Assembly (NCBI GenBank): GCA_002898575.1
Contig: BEHT01000019.1
Span: 1-62,637 of the forward strand
Direction: 5' to 3'
DNA from: a bacterium HR17
GTDB taxonomy: Bacteria; Armatimonadota; Fervidibacteria; Fervidibacterales; Fervidibacteraceae
Length of the DNA: 62,637 bases
The position numbers were made by a program, and so were the translations under genes. The notes beneath the pieces are model-generated. The model was not told the origin of the DNA, ran no database searches, and was given only the letters and a program-made list of their open reading frames with translations. Below are positions 60,873 to 62,637 of this stretch, piece by piece. The stretch's first letter is position 1. Each line of letters begins with the position of its first letter.

Positions 60873-62204
60873 ATGGAAGCGATGCTGCGGGGAACGATGC
60901 GCATCAACGAACGCGGGCATTTGGAAATCGGTGGCTGCGACTGTGTGGAACTGGCGCAAAAATTGGGGACACCGCTGTTCGTCATGGACGAAGCGCTGAT
61001 CCGGGACAACTGCCGCCGCTATAAAAACGCTTTTGCCCGGTGCTACCCAGCGGAAGTCCGCATCGCTTATGCGGCTAAAGCCTTTTTCGTCTTGGCGATG
61101 GCGAAACTGGTGGACGAAGAAGGGTTGTGGCTAGATGTGGCGTCGGGCGGCGAACTGTTTACGGCGTTGCAAGCGAAGTTTCCCCCCCAACGCATTTACC
61201 TGCACGGCAACTTTAAATCGGACGACGAATTGACGATGGCGTTGCGTCATCGGGTTGGGCGCATCGTCGTGGACAGTTTTGAAGAGTTGGAGCGGCTGAA
61301 CGAATTGGCACGGCACCACGCGACGGTCGCCGACATCCTGTTGCGCGTCACGCCGGGCATAGAAGCCCACACGCACGAGTTCATCCGCACGGGGCAGTTT
61401 GACACCAAGTTCGGTTTTTCGCTGACAGACGGTATCGCGTTGGAAGCGACCGAGCGCGCCCTTTCGTCGCCCCATTTGCGTTTGCACGGCTTTCATTGCC
61501 ACATCGGTTCGCAGGTGTTTGAGACAGAGCCCTACCGTGTCGCCACCGAACAAATGTTTGCTTTCGCCGACCAAGTGCGGCGGGCGACGGGATTTGCGAC
61601 GGCGGAACTCAACCTCGGCGGCGGGTTAGGAGTCCGCTATACGCCCGACGACGACCCGCCTGGCATTGAGACCTTCGCGGCAGCGTTGTGCGCTGCCGTG
61701 CAGGAGATGGCGCAACGCTTTCGGTTTGACTTGCCCACATTGGTGATTGAACCGGGGCGCTCTATCGTCGGCGAAGCGGGCACGACCCTCTACACCATCG
61801 GCGTCGTCAAGGCAATCCCGCAGGTGCGCACTTATGTGTCGGTGGACGGCGGGATGAGCGACAACCCGCGCCCTGCCCTTTACGGCGCCCGCTATTTCGC
61901 CCTCATCGCCAACAAAGCCGACCAACCTGCCGACAAAGTCGTGACCGTCGCAGGCAAACATTGCGAAAGCGACATCCTCATCCGCGACATCGCTCTCGCC
62001 GACCCGCAGCCGGGCGATATCCTCGCCGTCTTTACGACGGGCGCTTACCACTACAGCATGGCGAGCAACTACAACCGCTTCCCGCGCCCGGCGGTCGTTT
62101 TTGTACGGGACGGTAAAGCGCGTTTGGTCGTGCGGCGGGAAACTTGGGATGATTTGCTGCGCTGTGATGTCTGGGACGACATGGTGATATCTGGCTGGAC
62201 CTGA
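60873..62204 (+). CDS. lysA: Diaminopimelate decarboxylase
   Basis: LysA makes L-lysine from meso-diaminopimelate, using PLP. The start is ATG 60873, nine bases after GGAGGTG, giving 443 residues. In-frame codons back to 60795 have no ribosome site. Features include [18 protein letters not shown] with the PLP-binding Lys, [35 protein letters not shown] and the active-site Cys in [13 protein letters not shown]. The C-terminal [19 protein letters not shown] is standard. A weak TTGTGC-N18-TAATGC promoter at 60821-60850 may drive it. Confidence 0.96.
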   Translation: MEAMLRGTMRINERGHLEIGGCDCVELAQKLGTPLFVMDEALIRDNCRRYKNAFARCYPAEVRIAYAAKAFFVLAMAKLVDEEGLWLDVASGGELFTALQAKFPPQRIYLHGNFKSDDELTMALRHRVGRIVVDSFEELERLNELARHHATVADILLRVTPGIEAHTHEFIRTGQFDTKFGFSLTDGIALEATERALSSPHLRLHGFHCHIGSQVFETEPYRVATEQMFAFADQVRRATGFATAELNLGGGLGVRYTPDDDPPGIETFAAALCAAVQEMAQRFRFDLPTLVIEPGRSIVGEAGTTLYTIGVVKAIPQVRTYVSVDGGMSDNPRPALYGARYFALIANKADQPADKVVTVAGKHCESDILIRDIALADPQPGDILAVFTTGAYHYSMASNYNRFPRPAVVFVRDGKARLVVRRETWDDLLRCDVWDDMVISGWT

Positions 62205-62242
62205 AAGGCTGGCAAAGTTGAATGTTCCTTTCAGCCGTGCCT

Positions 62243-62637
62243 CGGCGGGCGCGTCTTTTGATGCGCCGCTTGCTTTTCGGCGTCTCAGGAGAGCCGCCCT
62301 CCGAACGAACCTTCGGCGCCTCGGAGGGCGCATCTCTGATGCGCCGCTTTTGGCGGCTCAGGAGAGCCGCCCTCCGAACGAACCTTCAACATCTCGGCGG
62401 GCGCATCTCTGATGCGCCGCTTTTGGCGGCTCAGGAGAGCCGCCCTCCGAACGAACCTTCAACATCTCGGCGGGCGCATCTCTGATGCGCCGCTTTTGGC
62501 GGCTCAGGAGAGCCGCCCTCCGAACGAACCTTCAACATCTCGGCGGGCGCATCTCTGATGCGCCGCTTTTGGCGGCTCAGGAGAGCCGCCCTCCGAACGA
62601 ACCTTCGGCGCCTCGGCGGGCGCATCTCTGATGCGCC
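62243..62637 (+). repeat. Tandem palindromic repeat array (inverted relative to the first array)
   Basis: Units start near 62243, 62322, 62395, 62468, 62541 and 62614; the last is cut by the window edge. The period is 73 bp (79 for the first). Each unit has outer arms cggcggg (or cggaggg) and ccctccg. The two hairpins are ggcgcatc / gatgcgcc and ggcggctc / gagccgcc. The latter is the same hairpin A as in the first array. Read on the minus strand, the units have the same order as at 1584-1977. The array follows the lysA stop by about 40 bases and may act as its 3' end. Confidence 0.9.

Noticed and set aside
62218-62485. Short frames within the second repeat array
   Set aside because: Same artefact: the frames repeat with the 73-bp unit and have no gene features.

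Overview
This window comes from a flagellated, diderm, moderately GC-rich bacterium. I infer a thermophilic Armatimonadota or Fervidibacterota-type lineage. The clues are the pseudopilin with the N-terminal [13 protein letters not shown] signature at 45385-46293, a large DUF6785-like membrane protein, many GTG/TTG starts with strong GGAGG ribosome sites, and arrays of GC-rich palindromic repeats. L-ring and P-ring genes (flgH, flgI) show that an outer membrane is present. The taxonomy is inference from the sequence alone.

Layout. (1) 1-1533, minus strand: the 5' part of fliD and a complete flagellin gene, fliC. fliC has a rho-independent terminator, a 5' UTR hairpin and a sigma-28-like promoter. 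(2) 1584-1977: a five-unit palindromic repeat array between the divergent flagellar units. (3) 2156-30101, plus strand: one nearly uninterrupted flagellar locus of about 28 kb behind a near-consensus sigma-70 promoter. Its order is flgB-flgC-fliE-fliF-fliG-fliH-fliI-fliJ-(SLT-fliK fusion)-flgD-flgE-flbD-motA-motB-(small Cys/His membrane protein)-fliL-fliM-fliN-(fliO-fliP fusion)-fliQ-fliR-flhB-flhA-flhF-flhG-(PilZ)-fliA-(two small ORFs)-flgF-flgG-flgA-flgJ-flgH-flgI. It encodes rod, hook, MS/C/L/P rings, stator, export gate, export ATPase, a placement GTPase pair, a c-di-GMP brake-like protein and the flagellar sigma factor. (4) 30119-41089: an accessory and metabolic region. It holds a sugar ABC permease, a MoxR-like AAA ATPase coupled to an AIR-synthase-like protein, a Gfo/Idh/MocA oxidoreductase, a DUF502 protein, a Crp/Fnr regulator, two polytopic membrane proteins and a fused ATPase-permease sugar transporter. 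(5) 41274-51028: leuS with an attenuator-like leader, a LacI-family regulator, a pseudopilin with a tiny membrane peptide, a secreted GH13 amylase, a flavodoxin-like protein and a DUF6785-like membrane protein. (6) 51104-62204: housekeeping genes (dnaX, holB, tmk, purE, purK, lysA) mixed with a carbohydrate kinase, a sugar-phosphate isomerase-like TIM barrel and a secreted clan-A glycosidase. (7) 62243-62637: a second palindromic array in the opposite orientation, cut by the window edge.

The most notable points are these. The flagellar locus contains two gene fusions: a lytic transglycosylase joined to FliK, and FliO joined to FliP. A small putative metal-binding membrane protein sits between motB and fliL. 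FlgH lacks a lipobox. A repeat family keeps its hairpins through compensatory base changes. The leuS leader carries two terminator-like elements. I saw no convincing CRISPR array, prophage, insertion sequence, rRNA or tRNA.
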